Shown here piece by piece: positions 1 to 7,704 of a stretch of DNA of 34,417 nt (positions are counted from its first letter, which is position 1; each line of letters starts with the position of its first letter). The notes under the pieces were generated by a model. That model saw nothing but the letters and a program-made list of their open reading frames with translations. It had not been told where the DNA came from and searched no databases. Location: NCBI GenBank assembly GCA_016871055.1, contig VFZW01000022.1, forward strand, positions 1 to 34,417, given 5' to 3'. Both the position numbers and the translations under genes were made by a program. This DNA comes from Acidobacteriota bacterium (GTDB lineage: Bacteria > Acidobacteriota > Terriglobia > Bryobacterales > Bryobacteraceae).

Positions 1-2
1 CG

Positions 3-140
3 ATTAACCAGCAAGGATTAACGCTGGTGCCGCTCGATGTCCGCGTGGTCAAGGGAGAGCTTCTGATTCGTGCTAAGGATCCTCGCTATGCGTCCCCTGG
101 TCCGGATGAGGCGCAGAAGTTTCCGGCAACGCGCCGGTAG
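3..140 (+). CDS. C-terminal end of an unidentified protein (cut by the left edge)
   Basis: An open frame enters from the left edge and runs 45 codons to a TAG. It includes the stretch GLTLVPLDVRVVKGELLIRA, which has the mixed hydrophobic/charged texture of a real beta-rich C-terminus. The tail is short and charged and ends in TRR. The first few residues recall the GLTLVPL segment of SmpB, but the rest does not follow that family, so I assign no function. The start lies outside the window. Confidence 0.4.
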   Translation: MNQQGLTLVPLDVRVVKGELLIRAKDPRYASPGPDEAQKFPATRR

Positions 141-610
141 TGGCCGATGCGTGTCGCTCGCGAGACGATTGGAGACACCCGCGAGGAGCATTTCACAACG
201 AACCGCACTCCGCCGGTCTTCGTGCCTTCCGGCAGCCAGCTGACGTCGCGGCAGACTATCCGTACTCCGGCTGATCAACCACGAGACAAATCCTGCGTCC
301 CGGCAGTCTGGCCCAGCTCGGGCTAATCATCCGTCAGGTAAGCCCGCGTCACGGCCAAATACAACGACATCAGTTTTTCGGCGTTGCTTGGCGTGCGTCA
401 ACTGCCGAGTACTTGTCCATGGCCTCCGTCGTTGTGGCAGTTCCGGTCCGAGGACAAAGTTTCCGCGGCGCCATCGACGGATTCTAATTCCAGGGAACCC
501 CCGTCATTGCGACCGGCGGTATTGGCGACGCGCAAACGGAGAGGTTTCTCCGAGGCCGCCTAAACCGCCAGCGCCCGCTGACGCGAACCCCGTCCCAAAG
601 GCGGCGTACA
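141..610. other. 470-bp stretch without a convincing gene
   Basis: Several short open frames exist on both strands, including a 59-codon one from ATG 147 and overlapping ones between 388 and 768. None has a recognisable motif, a good ribosome-binding site or protein-like composition, and they contradict each other. At 419-484 a 21-codon frame ends in GQSFRGAIDGF, which looks like the start of the mature part of an acidobacterial TonB-dependent receptor, but it stops at once. The promoter of the fucosidase unit should lie in the 3' part; no clear hexamers stand out. No strong hairpin or tRNA was seen. Confidence 0.5.
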
Positions 611-2215
611 ATGGCTTCGATGAAGTTTCTTCCGATCGCCTTCCTGCTGACCGCGACGTTGTCCGCGCAACCCGACCTCAACAAAGCCGACCGGCTTGAA
701 GAGTTTCGCGACCTCGGCTTCGGTCTCTTCATCCACTGGTCGGTGGATTCGCAGACCGGCGTGGTCATCTCGCACTCGCTGGCGGGCGCCGACGAGGCCT
801 ATACGAACCGCTTCTACAACGATCTCCCGAAGACTTTCAACCCGCGCAAGTTTCACCCCGAAGATTGGGCGGCGCTAGCGAAGCTGGCGGGGATCCGTTA
901 CGTCGTTTTCACAACGAAGCATCACTCCGGTTTTGCGATGTGGGACACCAAGACGACCGATTTCGGAATCATGCAGACTCCGTTCAAACGGGATATCACA
1001 CGCGAGGTTTTGAACGCGTTCAAAACACACGGCATCCGGCCTGGCATCTACTTTTCCCCCGACGACTTCTGGTGGCTGTGGAAGAACAAAATCGACATCC
1101 AGCGCAACATTCCCTCCGTGCAGCCGAGCAATAATCCGGGCCTCCTGAAACTCGACAGCGATCAAGTCCGTGAATTGATGACCAAGTACGGTCCGATCGA
1201 TTTCGTGTTCTTCGACGGCGAGGCGCATCAGCTCCGCGAAATCGCCTGGACGCTCCAACCAAACACGATTGTCACGCGCGGAGCAATTCCAACACCGGAA
1301 CTCTATGTGCCGGGCATTCCGCTCGACGGCGTGTGGGAAGCCTGTTTCACAATGGGCACGGCGTGGCAGTATCAGCCGCGGAACGAGACCTACAAAACAG
1401 GCGGGCAAGTTATTGACCTTCTGGTCGAAACACGCGCCAAGGGCGGCAATCTGCTGCTCAATGTTGGCCCGAAACCCGACGGCGAGTTTCCGATCGAGCA
1501 GGAAGAACGGCTTCGGGAACTCGCGTTGTGGATGCAAGTGAATCAGGAGGCCATTTACGGTGTGCGACCGTGGGTGATCACCAACGAACAGAACATCTGG
1601 TTCACCAAGTCGAAGAACGCCGACACCGTCTATGCGATCGTCAAGCAGCAGCCGCAGTGGATTCGCGGACAATGGCGCGATTTCGTGTTGAAGAGCGTCG
1701 CGGCAACGGAGAAGACGCAGGTTACCGTGCTTGGACAAAACGGCCGTGTCTTGGAGTACCGGCCAGAAGCGAATCCGTCGCCCTCGCTCAAACAGGAAAA
1801 CGACGGGCTCCACATCCGCGCGATGTTCACGCACCGCCTGCAGGACAACAGCCGCTGGCCGAATCCGATTGTGTTGAAGATCACCAAGGTGAAGCCGGCG
1901 TTCGCGCCGCCGAAGATCGAAACGGGCGGAGGGACGTTCTCTGGCGGGACCGCAACCGTGCGCGGAGATCTTACCGATCTCGGCAAGTCGGCAAGCCTTG
2001 AAGTTGGGTTTGAATTCCGGAGTATCATAGGTCTCGATGCGAGCGACCGCTCGATTCCGTGGCAGCAAGGGCCGTCGACGACGCGCACATCGACGGGCGA
2101 GTTTTCGCTCGAGTTGAACGGCTTGAGCGCCGCGGGCATCTACGAGTACCGCGCGTGGGCGAAGCATCCGCTATTGACGATCTACGGAGCGGAAAAGCGG
2201 CTGGCGACGCACTGA
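611..2215 (+). CDS. Secreted alpha-L-fucosidase, GH29 family
   Basis: Retaining exo-glycosidase that removes alpha-L-fucose from the non-reducing ends of glycans, probably in the periplasm or outside the cell. Residues 1-19 form a signal peptide ending before QPDL. The GH29 catalytic domain follows: GLFIHWS near 38-44, KHHSGFAMWDT at 103-113, the nucleophile in VFFDGE (Asp202), and VWEACFTMGTAW at 241-252, which matches the conserved GH29 segment after the nucleophile. GGNLLLNVGPKPDG at 278-291 is another family hallmark. The acid/base residue varies in this family and I cannot assign it. The last 120 residues or so look like a beta-sandwich add-on. The start is ATG 611, with AAAGG nine bases upstream; Met4 is an alternative. 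It is the first gene of a co-oriented set with a small membrane protein and a sulfatase, suggesting action on sulfated fucose-containing glycans. Confidence 0.92.
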   Translation: MASMKFLPIAFLLTATLSAQPDLNKADRLEEFRDLGFGLFIHWSVDSQTGVVISHSLAGADEAYTNRFYNDLPKTFNPRKFHPEDWAALAKLAGIRYVVFTTKHHSGFAMWDTKTTDFGIMQTPFKRDITREVLNAFKTHGIRPGIYFSPDDFWWLWKNKIDIQRNIPSVQPSNNPGLLKLDSDQVRELMTKYGPIDFVFFDGEAHQLREIAWTLQPNTIVTRGAIPTPELYVPGIPLDGVWEACFTMGTAWQYQPRNETYKTGGQVIDLLVETRAKGGNLLLNVGPKPDGEFPIEQEERLRELALWMQVNQEAIYGVRPWVITNEQNIWFTKSKNADTVYAIVKQQPQWIRGQWRDFVLKSVAATEKTQVTVLGQNGRVLEYRPEANPSPSLKQENDGLHIRAMFTHRLQDNSRWPNPIVLKITKVKPAFAPPKIETGGGTFSGGTATVRGDLTDLGKSASLEVGFEFRSIIGLDASDRSIPWQQGPSTTRTSTGEFSLELNGLSAAGIYEYRAWAKHPLLTIYGAEKRLATH

Positions 2216-2249
2216 CCGCGTGCCGGCGTTTCCGCTATACTGAGTTCCC

Positions 2250-2618
2250 ATGCGCCGCTGGATCATTATCGCCCTGTTGCTCATCGTCGTCGTGCCCGCG
2301 ATCGGCGTTGGTGCGTGGGCTTGGGCCGCATTGAAATTTGCCTATTCGACGGGCGATCGAACCGGATATGTGCAAAAGATTTCGAACAAGGGCTGGCTAT
2401 GCAAGACCTGGGAAGGCGAATTGACGATGATGACCGCGCCGGGCGTTCCGGCGCAGACGTTTCAATTCACCGTGCGCGACGAAGCAGTAGCGGGACAGAT
2501 CCGCATGTCGAGCGGCCAGAAGGTTCGCATCACCTACGAACAACACAAAGGTCTTCCGACGAGCTGTTTCGGGGAGACTGAATATTTCGTCACCGGAGTC
2601 CAAGCGGTCGCACCATGA
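2250..2618 (+). CDS. Small membrane-anchored protein of unknown function
   Basis: 122 residues. Residues 3-29 form one hydrophobic helix after MRRW, so the protein is probably anchored with its C-terminal domain outside. The soluble part contains the segments GYVQKISNKGWLCKTWEGEL and VRITYEQHKG, typical of a small beta-barrel-like family found in Bacteroidetes and Acidobacteria, where members share a G-x-x-x-K-x-S-x-K-G-x-x-x-K-T-x-E-G-E-L pattern. Some relatives carry a misleading '6-phosphogluconate dehydrogenase' label; nothing here supports that activity. The stop overlaps the next start (ATGA at 2615-2618), so translation is probably coupled to the sulfatase. Its role in the cluster is unknown. 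Confidence 0.8.
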   Translation: MRRWIIIALLLIVVVPAIGVGAWAWAALKFAYSTGDRTGYVQKISNKGWLCKTWEGELTMMTAPGVPAQTFQFTVRDEAVAGQIRMSSGQKVRITYEQHKGLPTSCFGETEYFVTGVQAVAP

Positions 2619-4219
2619 CACGACGGGCCTTTCTTGCTAGCGTAACCGCGACCGCGGCGCAGTCACGCAAGCCGAATCTATTGCTGATTCTCGCCGACGA
2701 TCTCGGCTACAGCGATTTGGGGTGCTTTGGCGGCGAAATCAAGACATCGCATCTGGACGCGCTCGCGGGCGCCGGCGTGCGGCTGACGCAGTTCTATAAC
2801 TACACGCGTTGTTGTCCGTCGCGCGCGGCCCTGATGACTGGCCTGTACCCTCACCGCGTTGGCGTTGGCGCGATGATCGGAGGGCCGAATGCACCGGCGC
2901 GGCCCGAGGCCGGCTATCAGCCGCGCATGGCCGCCGATTGCTTAACGCTTCCGCAAACGCTAAAGCGCGCGGGCTACAAAACGCTGATGTGCGGCAAGTG
3001 GCATTTGGGCGCGAACCTCACGCCGATCGACCGCGGCTTCGATGAGTTCTATGGAATGATCCACGGATTCGACAGTTTTTGGAACGAGCAGGTTTACACG
3101 CGTCTGCCGAAGGACCGGCCCGTGCGCGCTTCCCAGAACTTCTACGCAACCGATGCGATCACCGATCACGCACTCGATTTCATCGCAAATGCGCGCGGCG
3201 AGGCCAAGCCGTGGTTTCTCTATCTCGCCTACAACGCGCCGCATTTTCCGTTGCACGCTCCCAAAGAAATCATCGACGCGTACGCGCCGGTGTACGAGAA
3301 AGGCTGGGATGCGATCCGTGCGGAGCGGTTGCGGCGGCTGCGCGAAATGAAGTTGATCGACGCACGATGGGAGGAGACGCCGCGATCCTCAATTCCGGCC
3401 AACCGTTTCAACGGCGAGACCGGATGGGCGGGCAAGGATAACCCAGCCTGGAACTCGCTTACCGAGGACCGCCGCAAAGATCTTGCGCGGCGAATGGCCA
3501 CCTTCGCCGCCATGGTCGAACGAATGGACACGAACATCGGCCAGATCGTCGGCGACTTGAAGCAACGCGGCGAATTGGAAAACACATTGATCGTTTTCCT
3601 GAGCGATAACGGCGCATGCGCCGAATGGGATCCGTTCGGTTTCGATGGCAGTTCCGGTCCGAACAATAAACTTCACAAGGGCGCGGAACTGAATCAGATC
3701 GGTCAACCGGGAACGTATCACAGCTACGGCAGCGGGTGGGCCAATGCATCCAACACGCCGTGGCGGCTGTACAAACACTACGGGCACGAAGGCGGCATCA
3801 CGACGCCGTTCATCGCGCACTGGCCCGCGCGATTGAATCGTTTGATTTCGCATCGGCCCGCACACATAATCGACCTCATGCCGACCCTGGCGGCGATCGC
3901 GGGCGCGGCGCCGGTTTCATCCGATGGCGTCGACATTCTCCCGGTGCTGCAAGGCAAGCCCGTGAAGCGCGGTCCTTTGTATTGGGAGCATGAGGGCAAC
4001 CGTGCGATGCGAGATGGCCGCTGGAAGTTAGTGGCCCTTGGGCCGGCCGGGGTGTGGGAGTTGTACGATCTCGAGAAGGATCGAACCGAGATGCACAATC
4101 TCGCGGCGAAGCATCCGGAGATCGTCGCGAGGATGGCACGGCAGTGGGAAGAATGGGCGCGGAAGACGAATGTTCTGCCTTGGATTTGGACTCCCCAATA
4201 CGCGACGTCGAGCGGCTGA
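2615..4219 (+). CDS. Sulfatase (type I, formylglycine-dependent), Tat-like leader
   Basis: Hydrolyses a sulfate ester, most likely on a glycan. The N-terminus MTRRAFLASV carries a twin-arginine motif followed by a very short hydrophobic stretch, and the catalytic fold begins near residue 20 with NLLLILADDLGYSDLGCFGG (metal-binding Asp28-Asp29). The modification motif is CCPSRAALMTG with Cys66 as the predicted formylglycine, followed by GKWHLG at 127-132 and the second metal site FLSDNGA (Asp331-Asn332). Length (534) is normal for arylsulfatase A-like enzymes. No formylglycine-generating enzyme or anSME lies in the window, so maturation must be supplied from elsewhere. The start overlaps the upstream stop. 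Substrate is not determinable, but the adjacent fucosidase suggests a sulfated fucan or fucosylated glycan. Confidence 0.93.
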   Translation: MTRRAFLASVTATAAQSRKPNLLLILADDLGYSDLGCFGGEIKTSHLDALAGAGVRLTQFYNYTRCCPSRAALMTGLYPHRVGVGAMIGGPNAPARPEAGYQPRMAADCLTLPQTLKRAGYKTLMCGKWHLGANLTPIDRGFDEFYGMIHGFDSFWNEQVYTRLPKDRPVRASQNFYATDAITDHALDFIANARGEAKPWFLYLAYNAPHFPLHAPKEIIDAYAPVYEKGWDAIRAERLRRLREMKLIDARWEETPRSSIPANRFNGETGWAGKDNPAWNSLTEDRRKDLARRMATFAAMVERMDTNIGQIVGDLKQRGELENTLIVFLSDNGACAEWDPFGFDGSSGPNNKLHKGAELNQIGQPGTYHSYGSGWANASNTPWRLYKHYGHEGGITTPFIAHWPARLNRLISHRPAHIIDLMPTLAAIAGAAPVSSDGVDILPVLQGKPVKRGPLYWEHEGNRAMRDGRWKLVALGPAGVWELYDLEKDRTEMHNLAAKHPEIVARMARQWEEWARKTNVLPWIWTPQYATSSG

Positions 4220-4273
4220 CGGTCCGCCCGGAAAACAAATCGCGGGCAATCGCCGCGGGGTCGCATTTCAAAG

Positions 4274-4888
4274 ATGCTGTGTACTCGTGCGTTTTTCCTG
4301 TTTTGTTTTTTGCCCGCGGCGTGGCCGCAAGATACAACCGCGACCGGTCCGATTAGCGGCGTAGTCAAAAGGGATGGTGGTCAACCAGCGCCGGGCGCGC
4401 AAGTGTGTGTGCAGGACACGAATCGATGCGCGGTGACCGGCGTGGATGGGACGTTCCGGATTCCCGAAATCAGGGCGGGCATTGCGTTGTTGTCGGTCAC
4501 GATCGCCGGTCAACCGGCGCTCAAGAACATCCGGGCGGAAATGCGCCCGTTATGGCGGGAGGCATGCGCAGGAGGAGCGGCCGACGTCGAGATCGCACAA
4601 TGCGGTTACGTTAACACCGGGGATGCGGCGCAGCGCGGGGATATGAAGCGAGTCCGCCGCCCGCCCGCAACCGATTATGCCAAACCGCATCTCCTCTATT
4701 TAGACTGCACGGAGGCCCGCGTCGCACCGGTCGAGATGCCGCCGTCGACCAGCAACGTCTGTCCGCTGACGTACCGGCTCTCTTCGGAAGAGAGGAATAC
4801 GACCGCGCCGTCGAGATCGTTCGGCTGGCCCGGACGTTTGACCGGAATACGTTCCTTCAAGTACTCAAGCCACTCCTGGTTGTCGTAG
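4274..4888 (+). CDS. Secreted protein with a carboxypeptidase-regulatory-like domain; 3' part doubtful
   Basis: Residues 1-19 look like a signal peptide ending WPQ. Residues 25-80 form a carboxypeptidase regulatory-like beta-sandwich, with SGVVKRDGGQPAPGAQVCVQ and TGVDGTFRIPEI as the typical strands. This is the same fold that begins many acidobacterial TonB-dependent receptors, but no barrel follows. After about residue 90 the sequence loses any domain character, and from base 4696 to its stop the frame lies antisense to the 3' end of the SDR gene. Either the real protein is about 130 residues and the 3' end has decayed, or the overlap is genuine. It follows the sulfatase by 54 bp and may be part of that unit. 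Confidence 0.55.
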   Translation: MLCTRAFFLFCFLPAAWPQDTTATGPISGVVKRDGGQPAPGAQVCVQDTNRCAVTGVDGTFRIPEIRAGIALLSVTIAGQPALKNIRAEMRPLWREACAGGAADVEIAQCGYVNTGDAAQRGDMKRVRRPPATDYAKPHLLYLDCTEARVAPVEMPPSTSNVCPLTYRLSSEERNTTAPSRSFGWPGRLTGIRSFKYSSHSWLS

Positions 4889-5490
4889 AGCACTTTGTTT
4901 TGCTCGGTGCGAAACCAACCCGGGGCCAAACAATTCACGGTGATTCCGTTTTTGCCCCACTCGTCGGCAAGAGCCATAGTCAACTGCTTAACACCGCCAC
5001 GCGAGGCGCAATACGGCGCGATGCCGGCGTAGCCGAACACACTTGTTACCGAACCGATGTTGATAATGCGGCCGTATTCGCGCGGAATCATTTTCTTCGC
5101 GATTTGTTGCGCCACGAAGAAGGTTCCGCGCAGATTGGTTTCGAGCACGAGGTTGTACTCGTCCCAGCTAATATCGACGGCTGGCTTGCGCACATTGCAG
5201 CCGGCGTTGTTCACCAGGATGTCGATCTTGCCATAGGCGGCTTCGGCCTCCTCCGCGAACTTCACGATGCTGTCGTAGTTGCGGACATCGAGCTCGACGG
5301 GAATCGCCTTGCGACCGAGAGCTTCGATCTCCTTTACAAACGCGGCACAGTCGTCTTTCTTGCGGCTCGTGATCACAAGGTCGGCGCCGGACTTCGCCAA
5401 CGCCCTTCCGAAGTACTGGCCGAGCCCGCGGCTCGCGCCTGTCACCACGGCCACGCGGCCGGTGAGGTTGAAGAATGGAGTTGGATTCAT
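4696..5490 (-). CDS. Short-chain dehydrogenase/reductase (gluconate 5-dehydrogenase-like) with Arg for the catalytic Lys
   Basis: NAD(P)-dependent oxidoreductase of the classical SDR family, 264 residues. It has TGASRGLG at 17-24 (cofactor), NNAG at 94-97, Asn119, Ser147 in IGS and Tyr160. The active-site pattern reads YCASRGG: the normally invariant Lys at Tyr+4 is Arg164. The overall pattern (GRVAVVTGASRGLG, LAPGWFRTE near 188-196, SGQTLLVDGG at the end) resembles gluconate 5-dehydrogenase and 2-keto-sugar reductase-like members that act on sugar acids. Its start overlaps the stop of the upstream zinc dehydrogenase by one base (TGATG on the minus strand), so the two are translationally coupled. 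Probable role: oxidation or reduction of a sugar or sugar acid released by the glycosidase and sulfatases. The substrate is inferred. Confidence 0.9.
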   Translation of the reverse strand: MNPTPFFNLTGRVAVVTGASRGLGQYFGRALAKSGADLVITSRKKDDCAAFVKEIEALGRKAIPVELDVRNYDSIVKFAEEAEAAYGKIDILVNNAGCNVRKPAVDISWDEYNLVLETNLRGTFFVAQQIAKKMIPREYGRIINIGSVTSVFGYAGIAPYCASRGGVKQLTMALADEWGKNGITVNCLAPGWFRTEQNKVLYDNQEWLEYLKERIPVKRPGQPNDLDGAVVFLSSEESRYVSGQTLLVDGGISTGATRASVQSK

Positions 5491-6521
5491 CAGGGCTGCA
5501 CGATCACTTTCATCAGATTTGGTTCGTGATTGTAAAGCCGGTTGAATGCGTTGGCCGCGTCATCGAGCGAAACCTTCGCGCTGATGATCTTGTCGACTTT
5601 GATCAATCCTTTAACGAGCAAGTCGATGCAGGCCGGATACTCGCCGTTCGAACCGCAAGTACCCTGCAGACGGATCTCGCGCGTAACCACTTTCTGCAAG
5701 TGCAGGTCGATACGCGGCGTGATGTTTCCGATTAGCGTCACGACACCGCCCTTGCGCACGCAATCGAGCGCGGTTTGAATCGGCGAAGTCGCGCCAACGG
5801 CTTCGAGCACGATATCGGCGCCGCGGCCTTCGGTGCGCTTGACGATTTCGGCGGCGGCATCGCAAGTCTTCGGATTGAAGCCTTCGGCCGCGCCGAGTTC
5901 CTTGGCGAGCGCGAGCTTCGCGTCGTCGAGATCGATGGCGTACACCGTTGTGCAGCCCGCGTTCAGCGCGGCTTGAATCGTCAACAATCCGATCATGCCC
6001 GCGCCAACAACAACAGCCGTGTCCCCTAATTTCACCGGCGTAATATCGACGGCATGAACGGCGACCGAAACGGCTTCGATTAACGCGGCATGTTCGAACG
6101 GCAGCGCGTCCGGAATCTTGTAGCAGATACGCTCTGGCACCGAGACGTATTCGGCGAAGGCGCCGTGCCGGCGGTAGTCGCCGCACGAAACGCCGAGAAT
6201 GACGCGGCTGTCGCAGAGATTGCGATGTCCGCTCGTGCAGAAGGAGCACTTTCCGCACGAGATCATCGAGTCGAATGTCACGCGGTCGCCCGGCGCGAAC
6301 GCCTTGACGGCGCCGCCGATCTTCTCGACGGTGCCGGCGGCTTCGTGACCCATTACCAGCGGAGGGATGCGGCGGCCGCTGGAGCCGTCGATGCCGTGGA
6401 TGTCGCTGCCGCAGATGCCGCAGGCGCGTACCCGCACGAGAATGTCGTCTGGGCCGATCTCGGGCTCGGGGAAGTCGGTGACTTCCAGCTTCATGTATTC
6501 CTTGAGAAGTAGTGCTTTCAT
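5490..6521 (-). CDS. Zinc-dependent alcohol/polyol dehydrogenase (MDR superfamily)
   Basis: 343 residues, normal for medium-chain dehydrogenases. The catalytic zinc ligands are Cys37 in CGICGSD and His59-Glu60 in GHEAAG. The structural zinc site is Cys89, Cys92, Cys95 and Cys103. The Rossmann motif VVVGAGMIGLL lies in the middle. The pattern fits the sorbitol dehydrogenase / L-threonine dehydrogenase / galactitol dehydrogenase branch, which oxidises a secondary alcohol with NAD. It leads a two-gene unit with the SDR and diverges from the Gfo/Idh gene across only 22 bp. There is no clear Shine-Dalgarno before the start. Family is certain; substrate is not. Confidence 0.92.
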   Translation of the reverse strand: MKALLLKEYMKLEVTDFPEPEIGPDDILVRVRACGICGSDIHGIDGSSGRRIPPLVMGHEAAGTVEKIGGAVKAFAPGDRVTFDSMISCGKCSFCTSGHRNLCDSRVILGVSCGDYRRHGAFAEYVSVPERICYKIPDALPFEHAALIEAVSVAVHAVDITPVKLGDTAVVVGAGMIGLLTIQAALNAGCTTVYAIDLDDAKLALAKELGAAEGFNPKTCDAAAEIVKRTEGRGADIVLEAVGATSPIQTALDCVRKGGVVTLIGNITPRIDLHLQKVVTREIRLQGTCGSNGEYPACIDLLVKGLIKVDKIISAKVSLDDAANAFNRLYNHEPNLMKVIVQP

Positions 6522-6543
6522 ATGATTCTACTATGATAAGTCC
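6522..6543. promoter_or_regulatory. 22-bp divergent intergenic region with candidate back-to-back -10 elements
   Basis: Only 22 bp separate two divergent start codons. On the plus strand TATGAT at 6532-6537 sits six bases before the Gfo/Idh ATG. On the minus strand TAGAAT (6530-6525) sits three bases before the dehydrogenase ATG. Neither gene has a Shine-Dalgarno, so both messages may be leaderless or nearly so, with -35 regions inside the opposite gene. This is pattern inference only. Confidence 0.35.
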
Positions 6544-7704
6544 ATGTACCGTCGAACGTTTTTGATGAGCGCGGCAGCGCTCGCCGCCGATCGTGTTCGC
6601 CTCGGCGTGATCGGCGCCGGCGGCCGGGGCACGTTTGTCATGAGCGAGTTTCAAAAAGATGCCGCTGTCGATGTCACGGCGATCTGCGATGTGTATGAGC
6701 CGAATCTGGAACGCGCGTTGTCAAAGGCGCGCGGCGCGCAGGCGTATCGCGACTATCGCAAGCTGCTGGATACGAAATCGACCGACGCCGTTTTGATTGC
6801 AACGCCCGAACACTGGCATCACCGCATGGTGCTGGATGCGCTCGCCGCGGGCAAGGATGTCTACGTCGAGAAGCCGTTGTGCCAGACGCCGGAACAGGGC
6901 GTGGAACTTGTTGCGGCGGAGGCGAAGTCGAAGCAGATCGTGCAGGTCGGCATGCAGCGGCGCTCGTACGATTTGTATTTGCAGGCCCGCGAAGTGATCG
7001 CGGCGGGAACGTTGGGCACGGTGCGGATGGTGCGCGGTTGGTGGCTGAACAATCACGTAGACGCGGCGCCGGCGGGGAAGCTCGAAGGCAAACTCGATTG
7101 GGAGCAGTGGCAGGGCCCGGCGGAGAAGCACGAATTCGATCCGGGACGATTTCGGAACTGGCGATTCTATTCCGAGTACGCGGGCGGCATCGTAGCCGAT
7201 CAGGGCGCGCATGTTTACGATGGCATTCACATGCTGATGAACGCGTCGTATCCGCTCGCGGTGACCGCGGCCGGCGGGCGTCCGCATCGCGCCGGTGTGA
7301 ACACGGCGGAGTCGGTGGTCGTTACGGCCGAATACCCGGAAGATTTTCTGGGCGTGTTCTCGATCAACTACGCAGCGATGCGGTATCAAAGCCGCAACGA
7401 TCAACTCAATCAACTCGACGGCAACAAAGCGCGAATGGATGTCGGCCGCGAGATCTGCCGTGTGTATGCCGCGGGCAAGGAAGATGAGTTGTTGCTCGAA
7501 CGCAAATCGGCGCGCGGTTTTGGATTCGCGACGGAGCTGCATGTCCGCAATTTCCTCGAGTGCGTGCGCACGCGGCGGAAGCCAACGGCGCCGATGTGGC
7601 TCGGCTTTCAAGCTGCGCTCGTTGTACAAATGGCGAATCTGTCGATCAAACACGGGCGGCGCATTCGTTGGAACGACGCGGCGAAGAAAGTGGAGATGTC
7701 GTAA
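6544..7704 (+). CDS. Gfo/Idh/MocA family oxidoreductase with Tat-like leader
   Basis: NAD(P)-dependent sugar or inositol dehydrogenase-type protein, 386 residues. MYRRTFLMSAAALAAD is a twin-arginine leader, immediately followed by the Rossmann motif LGVIGAGGRGT at 20-30. The family signature EKP lies at 109-111 within DVYVEKPLC. GGIVADQGAHVYDGIHML in the C-terminal domain holds the conserved His of the active site. Exported Gfo/Idh proteins are common in Acidobacteria, Planctomycetes and Bacteroidetes; some relatives act as glycoside hydrolases (GH109-like) using tightly bound NAD, so a hydrolytic role on the same glycan is possible. Its stop overlaps the start of the second sulfatase (TAATG). 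Confidence 0.9.
   Translation: MYRRTFLMSAAALAADRVRLGVIGAGGRGTFVMSEFQKDAAVDVTAICDVYEPNLERALSKARGAQAYRDYRKLLDTKSTDAVLIATPEHWHHRMVLDALAAGKDVYVEKPLCQTPEQGVELVAAEAKSKQIVQVGMQRRSYDLYLQAREVIAAGTLGTVRMVRGWWLNNHVDAAPAGKLEGKLDWEQWQGPAEKHEFDPGRFRNWRFYSEYAGGIVADQGAHVYDGIHMLMNASYPLAVTAAGGRPHRAGVNTAESVVVTAEYPEDFLGVFSINYAAMRYQSRNDQLNQLDGNKARMDVGREICRVYAAGKEDELLLERKSARGFGFATELHVRNFLECVRTRRKPTAPMWLGFQAALVVQMANLSIKHGRRIRWNDAAKKVEMS

Noticed and set aside
419-484. Remnant of a TonB-dependent receptor start (GQSFRGAIDGF)
   Set aside because: Only 21 codons, followed by a stop and no continuing similarity in other frames.
388-856. Open frames on both strands before and over the start of the fucosidase
   Set aside because: They overlap the fucosidase or each other, have Arg/Pro-rich compositions typical of shadow frames, and lack motifs.
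875-2167. 430-codon antisense frame over the fucosidase
   Set aside because: Shadow frame; the plus-strand frame has clear GH29 motifs.
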